A stretch of DNA of 64,000 bases from Sphingomonas aurea (GTDB lineage Bacteria > Pseudomonadota > Alphaproteobacteria > Sphingomonadales > Sphingomonadaceae). Made by a program: the position numbers and the translations under genes. This document shows, one piece after another, positions 25,146-34,336 of the stretch. The notes below the pieces were generated by a model. That model was not told the origin of the DNA and did not search any database. It was given only the letters and a program-made list of their open reading frames with translations. Position 1 is the first letter of the stretch; each line of letters opens with the position of its first letter. The stretch is taken from contig NZ_JAUUDS010000001.1 of assembly GCF_030678875.1 (NCBI RefSeq), forward strand, positions 868,001 through 932,000, read 5' to 3'.

Positions 25146-25247
25146 GTAATCGAGGCCGCAACCTGGGCGATGATGCTGATGGGCTTAGGCATGGTCGGTG
25201 CGACCGCTCGCGATTGTCGGCCAACGGCGAAGACGGTCGCCGCCTGA
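25146..25247 (+). pseudogene. Relic of a PEP-CTERM sorting signal
   Basis: This short stretch translates as EAATWAMMLMGLGMVGA followed by ARDCRP and a stop. It closely matches the C-terminal anchor of the intact PEPxxWA-CTERM gene at 58071 (PEPATWAMLLVGFGMVGA), but with the Pro-Glu-Pro degraded to Ile-Glu-Ala and the Arg cluster broken. No coding-looking sequence or signal peptide precedes it in frame. I read it as the 3' remnant of a deleted exosortase-substrate gene. The rest of the 25042-25303 gap shows nothing. Confidence 0.55.
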
Positions 25248-25303
25248 TCTCCGTCATGACCGGACCGCCGAAGCGATCCCGGCGGCCCTGCCACATCCAA
25301 AAT

Positions 25304-25597
25304 CTAGCGGCGGCTCAGTCGCTTGTTGTTGGCAGCCACCTTGCGGCGGTAATGTTTCAGCGTGCCCTGCACCGCACCGAGCGGTGTCAGCGCCAGCGCA
25401 CCGGTCATGAAGCGGGTCTGCAATTCCATCGCGGCGCGCACCTTCTCGGTGACCATCAGTTCGGCCTCCGCACCGCCCGCCGCGCCGCCGGTGGCGATGC
25501 GCGCCATACGCAGCGCCATCACCGTGCCGGCCTCCGCGCCGAGCAGCCAGGTGTCCATGCCCGCCTTCATCCACGCGGCGTAGGCTGTGCCGGTCAT
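25304..25597 (-). CDS. Small phasin-like uncharacterised protein
   Basis: A 97-aa protein with a good ribosome site (GGAGAACGTC before the ATG). It is helical and amphipathic: YAAWMKAGMDTWLLGAEAGTVMALRMARIA, then ELMVTEKVRAAMELQTRFMTGAL, and a basic C-terminus HYRRKVAANNKRLSRR. The pattern resembles phasin-type proteins that coat polyhydroxyalkanoate granules, but no PHA gene is nearby and I am not certain of the family. It stands alone, 43 bp downstream of the GH130-like gene on the same strand, so the two may be co-transcribed. Confidence 0.6.
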   Translation of the reverse strand: MTGTAYAAWMKAGMDTWLLGAEAGTVMALRMARIATGGAAGGAEAELMVTEKVRAAMELQTRFMTGALALTPLGAVQGTLKHYRRKVAANNKRLSRR

Positions 25598-25640
25598 GAC
25601 GTTCTCCCCGGTTCAGTATGCGTCAGTCGTTCACCCCCAT

Positions 25641-26921
25641 CTAGCGCATCGCGGACAGGATGTCGTCCACCGCGCCGACCGCGAACGCCGAATATTCGTC
25701 GGCGATCGCATAGGGCAGCAGCACGCGTCGTTTGTGGAGCAGCGCGCCGCAGCTATATGTGACGTTGGGAACATAGCCGCCGCGCTGCTCGCCGCTAGGG
25801 AACAGCAGAGGCGATGGGGTCCGCGCCAGGACCTTCGCAGGATCGGCCTTGTCGAGCAGGCACGCGCCGACGCAGTAGCCGCGCACCAGCCCGACCCCAT
25901 GAGTGAACACCAGCCACCCCTCGTCGATCTCGATCGGCGAGCCGCAATTGCCGATCTGAACGAACTCCCACGGGTAGCGCGGCCCCATGATGATCTCGCC
26001 AGTCTCCCAGTGGTGCAGGTCGTCGGACCGCGACAGCCAGATATTCTCGTTGTCCTGCCGGCCGAGCATCACGAACTGCCCGTCGATCCGGCGGGGAAAC
26101 AGCGCCATGCCCTTGTATCCCGCCATCGCGCCGGTCAGCGACCGCATTTCGTAGGTACGCACGTCTATCCCGCGCAACAGCTCCGGGCGTGCCTCGCGGC
26201 CATCGAAGGCGGTGTAGGTGCCGATCACGCTCTCGGTGCCGTCGTCATCGGTGAAATGGACGAGCCGCAGGTCCTCCACTCCCTGCCGCTGGCTAGGCAA
26301 GGTCGGGAAGATCACGGTTTCCGATATGTCCTCGCTGTCGTCGGCGCGCAGCCGAACCCAGCCCGCATCGTCGTCCTTCTCGATCCGCGGGGGGACGCCC
26401 TGCGCGCTTGGAGGATCGACCACCAGACCGTCCGCACCATCCCAGGTGCCCGAGCGGAACGTCACCGACGAGATATGCCCCTCGCCCACGCCGCGCAGCG
26501 ACAGGAGGAAGGCGATGCTATCGTCGGTCTCGTCCTGATCGGGCACCGCGATGATCGAGGGATTGAACAGCGCGGCGCTCTCGAAGGCATATTCCTGGCT
26601 GAAATAGGCGCCGACCAGCAGCTGGTCGCATTCCGCCTCGACGCTGACACCCAGCTCGTCCCTCACCTCCGCGAAGCGACGCAGGAATACGGCGTCGACG
26701 TTCCGGTGCCGCGACTGCATCGCATTGTGGAGAAGCCCCAGCATCCGCTGCCGCATCTCCGGCGACAGCGCCATCAGGCGCGATGCCACCGCCTCGGACC
26801 GGGTCGGTCGCCCATCGGCGAACGCCGCGGGGTAGCTGAAGCCGAATGGCCGGATGACCGTGCGCGCCGGATCCGGTTTGAGTTCCAGATCGAGTGTCCT
26901 GAATACGTCCGCAGCTTCCAT
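25641..26921 (-). CDS. GH130-like glycosidase / mannosyl phosphorylase
   Basis: About 426 aa from the ATG at 26921, which has GAGGA seven bases upstream; a GTG at 26942 would add seven residues. The five-bladed propeller signature of GH130 is visible: FNPSIIAVPDQ, TYTAFDGREARPELLRG, GYKGMALFPRRIDGQFVMLGRQDNENIWLSRSDDLHHW, IGNCGSPIEIDEGWLVFTHGVG and GGYVPNVTYSCGALLHKRRVLLPYAIAD. GH130 enzymes phosphorolyse or hydrolyse beta-mannosides in the cytoplasm. No transporter or other mannan gene adjoins it, so its substrate is open. Confidence 0.82.
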   Translation of the reverse strand: MEAADVFRTLDLELKPDPARTVIRPFGFSYPAAFADGRPTRSEAVASRLMALSPEMRQRMLGLLHNAMQSRHRNVDAVFLRRFAEVRDELGVSVEAECDQLLVGAYFSQEYAFESAALFNPSIIAVPDQDETDDSIAFLLSLRGVGEGHISSVTFRSGTWDGADGLVVDPPSAQGVPPRIEKDDDAGWVRLRADDSEDISETVIFPTLPSQRQGVEDLRLVHFTDDDGTESVIGTYTAFDGREARPELLRGIDVRTYEMRSLTGAMAGYKGMALFPRRIDGQFVMLGRQDNENIWLSRSDDLHHWETGEIIMGPRYPWEFVQIGNCGSPIEIDEGWLVFTHGVGLVRGYCVGACLLDKADPAKVLARTPSPLLFPSGEQRGGYVPNVTYSCGALLHKRRVLLPYAIADEYSAFAVGAVDDILSAMR

Positions 26922-26957
26922 CAGCCAGTCCTCGCTGTCCACATGGCGGGAAAGCGA

Positions 26958-26987
26958 AGCTCGACGCGGATCGATCCGCGTCGAGCT
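26958..26987 (-). terminator. 30-bp perfect palindrome between adhesin and GH130 genes
   Basis: The 30 bases are a perfect self-complementary palindrome centred on GATC, beginning 22 bp downstream of the adhesin stop and 37 bp upstream of the GH130 start. On the minus strand the arm is followed by TTCGCTTTCC, a weak T-rich tail. It probably ends the two-partner-secretion transcript. An operator for the GH130 gene is the alternative. Confidence 0.5.
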
Positions 26988-27008
26988 GTTCTCAGGCGTG
27001 GCTGTCGA

Positions 27009-30000
27009 TCACCGGGCCGCGCCTCGCGATACGACGACGGTGCGGATCTGCGCTACAGACAGCGCCAGCTTCGTCTTGGCGGTGGCGAGACCATAGAGGG
27101 CGACCGTCTCGGCATCGGTGTCGCCCGGATCGCGGATCACGGTAATCATCAGCACGCCCGGTGCGATTTCCCCGACCGAAAGGTCGAGCAGCCCGGCAGG
27201 CGTCTCCGCGCTCGCCTGCACCGCCGTCACCGGAGCGCGCAGCGCCGGCGGGGGCAGCGCACCGCTGGCGCTGGCCTGCAACGCGACGGTGTTGCCGCCA
27301 TCGGTCGCGACATAGGTGCCGATCAGGTTCAGCGGCGTACCCGTCGCGCTGCGATAGATGCTCATCGGCTCGCCGCGGATCGCCGCCGTAGCGGGTTCGT
27401 CGAGGAGCAGGCTGGTGCGTCCGGCGGCGCTCACGACATGATTGCCGAACACCAGCCCGGCCGCGCCGCTCGGAGCGGGCAGCGCGGTGACCAGGGTCGC
27501 TCCTGCGTCGCGCCGGGCGTCACCGATCACCGCTGCGGCCGCAACGGCGGTGCCGCCCGCTTCCTGCGCCGTGCCGTTGGCCCCTTGCGGGCTGCCGACG
27601 ATCCCGGCCAGCAGGGTCGCGGCGTCGGCACGCGGCAGGATGTCGGCGCTGGTCGCAGCGCTGGTCGATGCGAGCCGATAATTGCCGCTATCGGCTCCGG
27701 TCAGGGTGAGGCCGCTGACGGTCACTACCTTGCCGAGCCCCGCCGCTGCCGTGTCGAACCGCGCGCTGCCGGTCGCCGTCAGCTTGTCGCCCGCGATCAG
27801 GCCATCGAACCGGGATCCCGCGAGCGTCGCAAGGACGGTGCCGTCGAACGTCTTGTCATTGGCCGTCACCAGCGCCGTGACCAGGCGCGGCGCGATGGTG
27901 GCGCTGGTGGTGCCGGTCGTTGCGGCGAGCCGGTAATTGCCCGCATCCGTACCCGATAGCGCCAGGCCGTTCACCGTCACCGTCTTGCCCGTGCCGGCAT
28001 TTCGGGTGTCGAAGCTGCCGGTGCCTGCGACATTCACGCTGTCGCCCGCGACCAGCACGCCATTGGCGAAAGCCGCGCCGACCACGGCCGCGGTCGTGCC
28101 GTCATAGACCTTGTTCTGGGCCGAGAGCAGAGCGGAAATGATCCGCTGCGTGATCGCGGCCGTTGTGGTGCCGGCGGTGGCGGACAGCTGGTAATTGCCC
28201 GCGTCCGCGCCCGTCAGGGTGACCCCAGACACCGTCACCGTCTTGCCCGTCCCCGCGTTGCGAGTGTCGAACACGCCGGTCCCGGTGGCGCTGACGCTGT
28301 CACCCGCGATCAACGCGCCGCTCGCGAAGTCCACACCGATCGTGGCGACGGTGGTGCCGTCATAGACCTTGTTCTGAGCCGAGAGCAGCGCCGAGATGAT
28401 CCGCCGCGTGATCGCGGCGGTCGTGGTGCCGGTGGCAGTGGACAGCTGGTAATTGCCCGCATCCGCACCGGTCAGGGTGACGCCAGATACCGTCACCGTC
28501 TTGCCGGTGCCCGCATCGCGGGTGTCGAACACGCCGGTCCCGGTGGCGCTGACGCTGTCGCCCGCAATCAGCGCGCCGTTGGCGAAGTCGACGCCGATCG
28601 TGGCGACGGTGGTGCCGTCATAGACCTTGTTCTGGGCCGAGAGCAGCGCCGAGATGATCCGCTGGGTGATTGCGGCGGTGGTGGTGCCGGCGGTGGTGGA
28701 CAGCTGGTAATTGCCCGCGTCCGCACCGCTCAGGGTCAGACCGCTGACCGTCACCGTCTTGCCGGTACCCGCATTGCGGGTGTCGAACGTGCCGGTTCCG
28801 GTCGCGCTGACGCTGTCACCCGCGATCAGCCCACCGTTCGCGAAGTCGATGCCCACCGTGGCGGCGGTGGTGCCGTCGTAGACCTTGTTCTGAGCCGAGA
28901 ACTGCGCCGAGATGATCCGCTGGGTGATCGCGGCAGTAGTCGTGCCGGTGGTGGCGGACAGCTGGTAATTGCCCGCGTCCGCACCGGTCAGGGTCAGGCC
29001 GCTGACGGTGACGGTCTTCCCGATCCCGACATTGCGGGTGTCGAAGGTGCCGGTGCCGCTGACGGCGAGGCTGTCGTTGCCGATGACGGCGCCATTGCCG
29101 AAGCCGGCCGCGACCGTGGCGGCGGTGGTGCCGTCATAGACCTTGTCCTGCGCGCCGAGGATCGCCGACACGATGCGCCGGGTGATCGTCGCAGTGGTCG
29201 TGGCGGTCGACGTGGCGAGCTGGTAATTGGCCGCATCCGTTCCCGACAGCATCAGGCCCGACACCGTCACCGTCTTGCCAAAACCCGCATTGGCATCGGC
29301 GAAGGTCGCGCCGCTTGCGCTGACGTTCAGCGCGTCGCCGGCGATCACCGCGCCGGCGGCAAAGCCGGGCGTGGCGGTCGCGGTGACGGTGCCGTCATAG
29401 GCCCTGTTCTGTGCAACGGCCTGCGCGGTAACGGTCCGCGGCGTGATCGTGCCGATCAGCCCGGTCGCATTCGCGCCGACGCCATAGCCGTAGACGGTAA
29501 CGGCGCCGTTCTGCGCGGTACCCAGCGTCAGACCCGATGCGGTCACGCCCTTACCCGTGCCGACATTGCGATCGGCATAGGCGGCGGAGGTGTAGCCGGC
29601 CATGATCTGGCTGACATCGTCGCCGTCGATGCCGCCGCTCGTCGCGAAGTTCGAGAGCGCCAGCGTCGCGGCGGTGGTGCCGTCATAGACCTTGGTGGTC
29701 GTGCCGGTCAGCGCCACGCCGACGATCGGCGCGACGGTGTAGAGATGGCCGTTGCCGCTCGCCTGCGCCGGTGCGGTCAGCCCGTACGTCGCGGCATACT
29801 GCTTGAAATCGATGGTCAGGCCGCCGCGCGTGTCGGCAGTCGGATCGGTCGAATAGGTCAGCCAGCGCCCGCCGCTCGCGACCAGCGCGCCGCTACCCGC
29901 CAGGTTGACGAAGTTGCGCGCCGCCGCGGCGATTACGGCCGTGCCGCTGCCCGGCGCGCTGATCGCGCCGCCGCTGCCGATCGTCACGTCGGTCGACCCG

Positions 30001-32585
30001 GCCCGCGCCAGCACCGATCCGGTGCCGCTGGTGTTCCGGAGCAGCCCGTCCACCTGGATCGCGCCGTTCAGCAGCGTCAGTCGCTCTGTCGCGCCGAAGG
30101 CGAAGCCGCTGCTGCTGATCGTCGTCGTGCCGGTGCCGTCGAGGCGACCGATCGTCAGGTTGCGGACACCCGCCAGCTGGGTGAAGCTGCTGCTCGGTAC
30201 GATGCCGTCATTGCCGTCGAGGTTGATGTTGGTGGTCGGATCGTGCGGCTCGAGGATGATGTTGGCGGTCGAGCTGTTCTGCAGCGTCGCACCGGCGAAG
30301 CTGATGTTGGTCGCGCGCAGGGTCAGCGACTGGCTGCCGGTGTTGAAGTTGACCGTGCTGGTGAAGTTGATGTTGCCGTCGGTGCGGATGTTGGCACCGC
30401 CCAGCATCGTCAGCGGGGTCGAGAAATTGACGTTGCCGGACAGGTCGAGCAGTCCGCTCAGCCGCTTGATCCCCGTAGAATCGCCCAGATTGGGGGCCGA
30501 CGGGTTGGCCGTCTTCACCTCGTCGCCGAAGACCAGTCGGCCCGTGCCCAGGGTGACGTTGCCGCCGATCGTCGCGACGTTGGTCTCGCTGGACGGCGAC
30601 CGGCCGAAATAGACGTACAGATTGCCGCCCTCGGTCGAGATGTTCTTGTTGAGCGTGATCGATCCGTTGCCGCCATTGTCCGAATCGCCGGAGATGCGGA
30701 CATAGCCGCCGTGCGTGGTAATGTTGCCGGAAACGGTGATGCCGTCCGCGCCCAGCAGCGTGATGCTGCCCGCACCCGGCGTACCGTTGCCGATCACGCC
30801 GACATCGTGGCTGGGCAAGGATCCAATCGCCGGATTGTCGCCGACGTCGCCCGGATCGCCGGCGATCAGGTTGAACGTGCCCAGCCTGCCCGTGACGATG
30901 CCGGGACTCTGCGTCGAGTTCTCGCCAATCCGCTCGCCAATCGACCCCTCGCCCAGGCCGCCGCCGTTCATGTAGATGCTGCCGGTGCCCGATACCTTCA
31001 GCGTGTTGTCGGGGTTGGCGAACAGGATCGAGGCGCGCCGGCTGCTGGGCGTGCCGCTCAGGCCGTTGAGCGTTTCCGCGCGGAAGCTGACGTTGCGCTG
31101 CATGACGATGTCGCCATCGCCGCCATTGCCGTTCAGGTCGTTGAAGGTGATGTAGCGCGTCGCCTGGAGCAGCACGTTGGCGGTCTGCGCCTCCAGCGTT
31201 GCGGCATACACGGTGATGTCGCCCGTCCCCGACGTCCAATCGCCGCTGGTGCCCGATCCGCCCTCGATCGTGATGTTGGTCGGGTCGAGCAGCAGGTCGC
31301 CGGTCCGCCCCATCGGCGCCAGCGCGTCGGCGATACCGGCGTAGTGCAGCACCTCCTTGCCCGACACCTCCAGCTGGCCGCCATCGCCGCCGGCGGCACC
31401 GCCGCGGGCCGACAGGCGGCCGGCGAAGCGGGTCGTGCGGTCGGACCAGGCGGTGACCTCGCCGCCATTGCCGTTGGTCGTGGCATCGGCGCGGATCGTG
31501 CTGGCGGCGTCCACTGTCAGGTTCGTGGCGTTGGCGACGCCGGCGTCCTTGCCGAACCGGCCTCCGCCGATCTGCACGATGCCGCCGCCGGCCGTGCCGC
31601 TGGCATCGATCGCGGCGCCGGACAGTGCCACGTCATGCCCCGTCACGGTGATCGCGCCGCCCCGGCCGAAGGCGGAGGAGGCGTCGAGCGTACCGGTCAG
31701 GTCGACCGCGCCGGCCGTCGCATCCCCGTCGAGCACGATGCGCCCCGCACGGGAAACGAGCGCGGTCGCGCGGATCAGGCCGCTGTTGTTGACGACGCTG
31801 GCGGTCGCCGCGTCGGCGCCGCGCGCGGTCAGCGCAACCAGGCCCCCGGACGCGTCGATCGTGCCGCTGTTACCGGCCAGTGCGCCCAGCACGCCGCGCT
31901 CCACCCGGTAGCCGACCAGCCCGTCGCCGACGAAGTCGAGCGTCACCGCATCGCCCGCGGCCAGTACCGTGCTGCCACCCGGCGTCGTGATCGTCCCGCT
32001 GTTGGTGACGCTGGGTCCGACCAAGGCGACGACACCGCCGGCCGCGCTGCCCAGCACCCCGCCGTTGACGATCGCACCCGCGCCCGTGCCGCCGGTCAGC
32101 CGCAGCCGCCCTGCGGCGAAATCGGCGTCCGACAGCGCCAGCGACGAGGCGACGAGCCCACCGACATCGACGGACGCGCCACGTCCGAACACGACACCGT
32201 TGGGGTTCAGCAGCCAGACCTGGCCATTGGCGGACAGCCGGCCGAGGATCTGGCTGGCGCTGCCGCCGGTCACGCGGTTCAGCGCGACGCTGTTCGCGCC
32301 GGGCTGCTGGAAGACCACTGCGCCGCCCGCTCCGATATCGAAGCCGGTCCAGTTGGCGACCATCCGGTCGCTGGTCTGGTGGATGTCGACGCGGTTCGCG
32401 CCGGTGGTGATCGTCGCGCTGCCCGAGACGACGGAGCCGCCGGTCGGCAGCACCGGGGCGGTCTGTGCCCTGAGCGGCGTGGAGAGCGCGAGCGTGCCGA
32501 GCAGGGCGACGGAACTGGCGCCGACGAGCAGGCGGCGGCGGGGTGCGTGCGAAAAGGTCATGATCGATCCAGCGATAGAGAGCAT
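27009..32585 (-). CDS. Two-partner secretion exoprotein (TpsA adhesin) with YDG repeats
   Basis: A 1858-aa exported protein. A signal peptide ends near STPLRAQ. The TPS (haemagglutinin-activity) domain follows, with NRVDIHQTSDRMVANW, the motif NPNGVVFG and GGLVASSL (about residues 40-180). Next come beta-helix repeats to about residue 960, and then eight YDG-type repeats (NKVYDGTT...GNYQL) to about residue 1660. A non-repeated C-terminal domain ends without a cell-wall anchor. It would be moved across the outer membrane by the TpsB protein encoded just upstream. The ATG used overlaps the TpsB stop (TGATG); MTFSHAP eight codons on is an alternative. The role is probably adhesion or biofilm. 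Confidence 0.9.
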   Translation of the reverse strand: MLSIAGSIMTFSHAPRRRLLVGASSVALLGTLALSTPLRAQTAPVLPTGGSVVSGSATITTGANRVDIHQTSDRMVANWTGFDIGAGGAVVFQQPGANSVALNRVTGGSASQILGRLSANGQVWLLNPNGVVFGRGASVDVGGLVASSLALSDADFAAGRLRLTGGTGAGAIVNGGVLGSAAGGVVALVGPSVTNSGTITTPGGSTVLAAGDAVTLDFVGDGLVGYRVERGVLGALAGNSGTIDASGGLVALTARGADAATASVVNNSGLIRATALVSRAGRIVLDGDATAGAVDLTGTLDASSAFGRGGAITVTGHDVALSGAAIDASGTAGGGIVQIGGGRFGKDAGVANATNLTVDAASTIRADATTNGNGGEVTAWSDRTTRFAGRLSARGGAAGGDGGQLEVSGKEVLHYAGIADALAPMGRTGDLLLDPTNITIEGGSGTSGDWTSGTGDITVYAATLEAQTANVLLQATRYITFNDLNGNGGDGDIVMQRNVSFRAETLNGLSGTPSSRRASILFANPDNTLKVSGTGSIYMNGGGLGEGSIGERIGENSTQSPGIVTGRLGTFNLIAGDPGDVGDNPAIGSLPSHDVGVIGNGTPGAGSITLLGADGITVSGNITTHGGYVRISGDSDNGGNGSITLNKNISTEGGNLYVYFGRSPSSETNVATIGGNVTLGTGRLVFGDEVKTANPSAPNLGDSTGIKRLSGLLDLSGNVNFSTPLTMLGGANIRTDGNINFTSTVNFNTGSQSLTLRATNISFAGATLQNSSTANIILEPHDPTTNINLDGNDGIVPSSSFTQLAGVRNLTIGRLDGTGTTTISSSGFAFGATERLTLLNGAIQVDGLLRNTSGTGSVLARAGSTDVTIGSGGAISAPGSGTAVIAAAARNFVNLAGSGALVASGGRWLTYSTDPTADTRGGLTIDFKQYAATYGLTAPAQASGNGHLYTVAPIVGVALTGTTTKVYDGTTAATLALSNFATSGGIDGDDVSQIMAGYTSAAYADRNVGTGKGVTASGLTLGTAQNGAVTVYGYGVGANATGLIGTITPRTVTAQAVAQNRAYDGTVTATATPGFAAGAVIAGDALNVSASGATFADANAGFGKTVTVSGLMLSGTDAANYQLATSTATTTATITRRIVSAILGAQDKVYDGTTAATVAAGFGNGAVIGNDSLAVSGTGTFDTRNVGIGKTVTVSGLTLTGADAGNYQLSATTGTTTAAITQRIISAQFSAQNKVYDGTTAATVGIDFANGGLIAGDSVSATGTGTFDTRNAGTGKTVTVSGLTLSGADAGNYQLSTTAGTTTAAITQRIISALLSAQNKVYDGTTVATIGVDFANGALIAGDSVSATGTGVFDTRDAGTGKTVTVSGVTLTGADAGNYQLSTATGTTTAAITRRIISALLSAQNKVYDGTTVATIGVDFASGALIAGDSVSATGTGVFDTRNAGTGKTVTVSGVTLTGADAGNYQLSATAGTTTAAITQRIISALLSAQNKVYDGTTAAVVGAAFANGVLVAGDSVNVAGTGSFDTRNAGTGKTVTVNGLALSGTDAGNYRLAATTGTTSATIAPRLVTALVTANDKTFDGTVLATLAGSRFDGLIAGDKLTATGSARFDTAAAGLGKVVTVSGLTLTGADSGNYRLASTSAATSADILPRADAATLLAGIVGSPQGANGTAQEAGGTAVAAAAVIGDARRDAGATLVTALPAPSGAAGLVFGNHVVSAAGRTSLLLDEPATAAIRGEPMSIYRSATGTPLNLIGTYVATDGGNTVALQASASGALPPPALRAPVTAVQASAETPAGLLDLSVGEIAPGVLMITVIRDPGDTDAETVALYGLATAKTKLALSVAQIRTVVVSRGAAR
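27843..29700 (-). repeat. Tandem 258-bp YDG repeat array inside the adhesin gene
   Basis: The tripeptide-coding site of each repeat recurs at 27843, 28101, 28359, 28617, 28875 and 29133, exactly 258 bp (86 codons) apart. Divergent copies at 29394 and 29682 have spacings of 261 and 288 bp. The four central copies (about 28101-28950) are nearly identical in DNA, not only in protein, which points to recent duplication or gene conversion. Outer copies have diverged (AYDGT, TFDGT). Copy number is expected to vary between strains. Confidence 0.9.
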
Positions 32586-34336
32586 CAGAAGCGGACGGCG
32601 GCCTGGAACCAGCCCCGCCAGTCGGACGTGTCGGTCGGCCCGACGAGCAGCGTGTCCTGCCGCACGTCGCCACCGATGCGGCGGGCGACGGCGGTGTGGA
32701 TCGACCAGTGCTCGCCCGCCGCGTTCAGGCCGATGCCGGCGGCGTACAGCCCACGATCATTGTCGCGGGCGGCGCCCTGCCAGGGCTGATCGTTCAGCCA
32801 GAGGCGCGCGCCATCGACAAAGGCGAGCAGTTGCAGCGTGGCCTTCAGCGGCGGTGCCGGGATCAGGCGCCGCAGCTCCAGCGTGCCGAGCACTCCCTCG
32901 TCACCGATCCCCTCGCCGACCGAATAGGCCCGCACGCCGGAGGGACCGCCGGACAGGAATTTCTGCGAGCTGTCGAGGTTGCGGTTGGCCATCTGTCCGG
33001 ACAGGCCAGCAAACAGCGTCCAGCGATCGGCGGCATCCAGCGTCTGGGTGCGCGACAGCCGTCCCGTCGCCTTCAGGTACGTGCCGTCGACGCGTGCGGT
33101 CAGCCGGTCGACGAGCAGCTGGTCGCGATTGCGCGACAGGTCCGCGCCACCGACCGTCAGCGTCACCGCTGCCTCGCTGAGCCCACCGCGCCCGAAGCTG
33201 TCGAAGCCGTCACCGGTCAGGCCGAGCGTCACCGCATCGATCCGGCGGTTGCTGATCCCGATGCCGCGTGCGCGATCCTTCAGCGCCAGATGCTCGTAGC
33301 CGGCGGTCGCATACAGGTTGCCCGCGCGGCTGCGCACGACCGGATAGCCGAGCTGCGCCGAGGCCGCAGTGGCCGATCCGGCCAGCGACAGGCTGCGGAA
33401 CCGCGGCTGGTCGACCCGGTAGTCCAGGTAATTTCCGCCTAGTGTCAGGCGCAATCCCGATGCCGACAGGGGCAGCGCGTACAGTCCATTGACGAGCGTG
33501 CTGCCCGACGTGAAGCGGGCACCCAGCGCCGCCTCGTCCCCAATGCGCAACGGATCGTTCAGGCGCAGCCCCGCGCCGGTGCGCAACATCCCCGTACTGG
33601 GACTGCCATAATTGTCGATCGACAGCTCGCTGCCGATCAGCGGTGCCTCCTCGGCCTGGAGGACCAGCCGGCTGGTGCCGGTGCGGCTGCCCGGCTCCAG
33701 CGTCGCGCGCGCGGTGATGCCGGGCAGGTCGTTGACCAGCAGCATCGCGCGTTCCAGCTCCGCGGTCCGCAGCGGCGCGTCGCGGCGGGTGGCGCGGACG
33801 ATCGGTGCGGTCAGACGATGCTGATCGATACGCGTCCGGCCGACCACCGTCACCGCGTCGGCACCGGCCAGGCGCCCGCCGACGATGGCGATCGTCACGC
33901 TGCCCTCGGTCACGTCCTGCCGCGGCAGATAGGCATAGGCGAGCGCATAGCCCCGCGCACGCAGGTAGCGGGTCACGCCATCCGCCAGCGCCTGCAGCCC
34001 GGGATGGTCCAGCGTCCGGCCGATCGCCTCGCGCGTACGCTCGACCAGCGCCTCGCTGTCGGCAAGCGCGGTGTCGCCCGAGAAGGTGATGGCACGGATC
34101 GTCACCGACACCTCGCCCGCCGGCACCGCCGTGCGCGTCTCGGGCACGGCGATGACCGGCGCCGCCTCGGGCACGGGGCGGGGCGTGGTGGCAGTGCTGC
34201 GCTGTTCGTTGAGCAGCGAGCCGGCATTGGGCACGCTCTGCGCGGCAGCAGAGGCCGCTGCGAACAGGCTGGCAGAGCCGGCGAGCAGGCTCAGCGCCCG
34301 GCGGAGAGAAGCGGATCGATCATGAAGTGACGGCAA
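32585..34336 (-). CDS. ShlB/FhaC/HecB-family outer-membrane transporter (TpsB)
   Basis: A 583-aa protein with a signal peptide ending ASAAAQS (about residue 33). A Pro-rich linker follows. The first POTRA domain starts at SVTIRAITFSGDTAL and the second at GRLAGADAVTVVGRTRID. The 16-strand barrel runs from about residue 240 and contains SVGEGIGDEGVLGTLELRR and LQLLAFVDGARLW, close to the family's RGY and VDGG motifs. It ends GWFQAAVRF with a terminal Phe for BAM recognition. Its stop overlaps the adhesin start by one base, so the pair is one operon. Confidence 0.9.
   Translation of the reverse strand: MPSLHDRSASLRRALSLLAGSASLFAAASAAAQSVPNAGSLLNEQRSTATTPRPVPEAAPVIAVPETRTAVPAGEVSVTIRAITFSGDTALADSEALVERTREAIGRTLDHPGLQALADGVTRYLRARGYALAYAYLPRQDVTEGSVTIAIVGGRLAGADAVTVVGRTRIDQHRLTAPIVRATRRDAPLRTAELERAMLLVNDLPGITARATLEPGSRTGTSRLVLQAEEAPLIGSELSIDNYGSPSTGMLRTGAGLRLNDPLRIGDEAALGARFTSGSTLVNGLYALPLSASGLRLTLGGNYLDYRVDQPRFRSLSLAGSATAASAQLGYPVVRSRAGNLYATAGYEHLALKDRARGIGISNRRIDAVTLGLTGDGFDSFGRGGLSEAAVTLTVGGADLSRNRDQLLVDRLTARVDGTYLKATGRLSRTQTLDAADRWTLFAGLSGQMANRNLDSSQKFLSGGPSGVRAYSVGEGIGDEGVLGTLELRRLIPAPPLKATLQLLAFVDGARLWLNDQPWQGAARDNDRGLYAAGIGLNAAGEHWSIHTAVARRIGGDVRQDTLLVGPTDTSDWRGWFQAAVRF

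Noticed and set aside
25587..27959. Plus-strand open frame of 790 codons
   Set aside because: It runs antisense through the GH130-like gene and into the adhesin repeats; its composition is that of a GC-rich shadow frame.
27843..29700. CRISPR-like regular repeats
   Set aside because: The 258-bp period is in frame and encodes YDG domains within one gene; there are no short repeats with unique spacers and no cas genes.
29745..32789. Plus-strand open frame of over 1000 codons opposite the adhesin
   Set aside because: It is the antisense shadow of the tpsA coding frame and is Arg/Ala/Asp-rich. It has no ribosome-binding site, signal or domain, and the minus frame carries clear TPS and YDG motifs.
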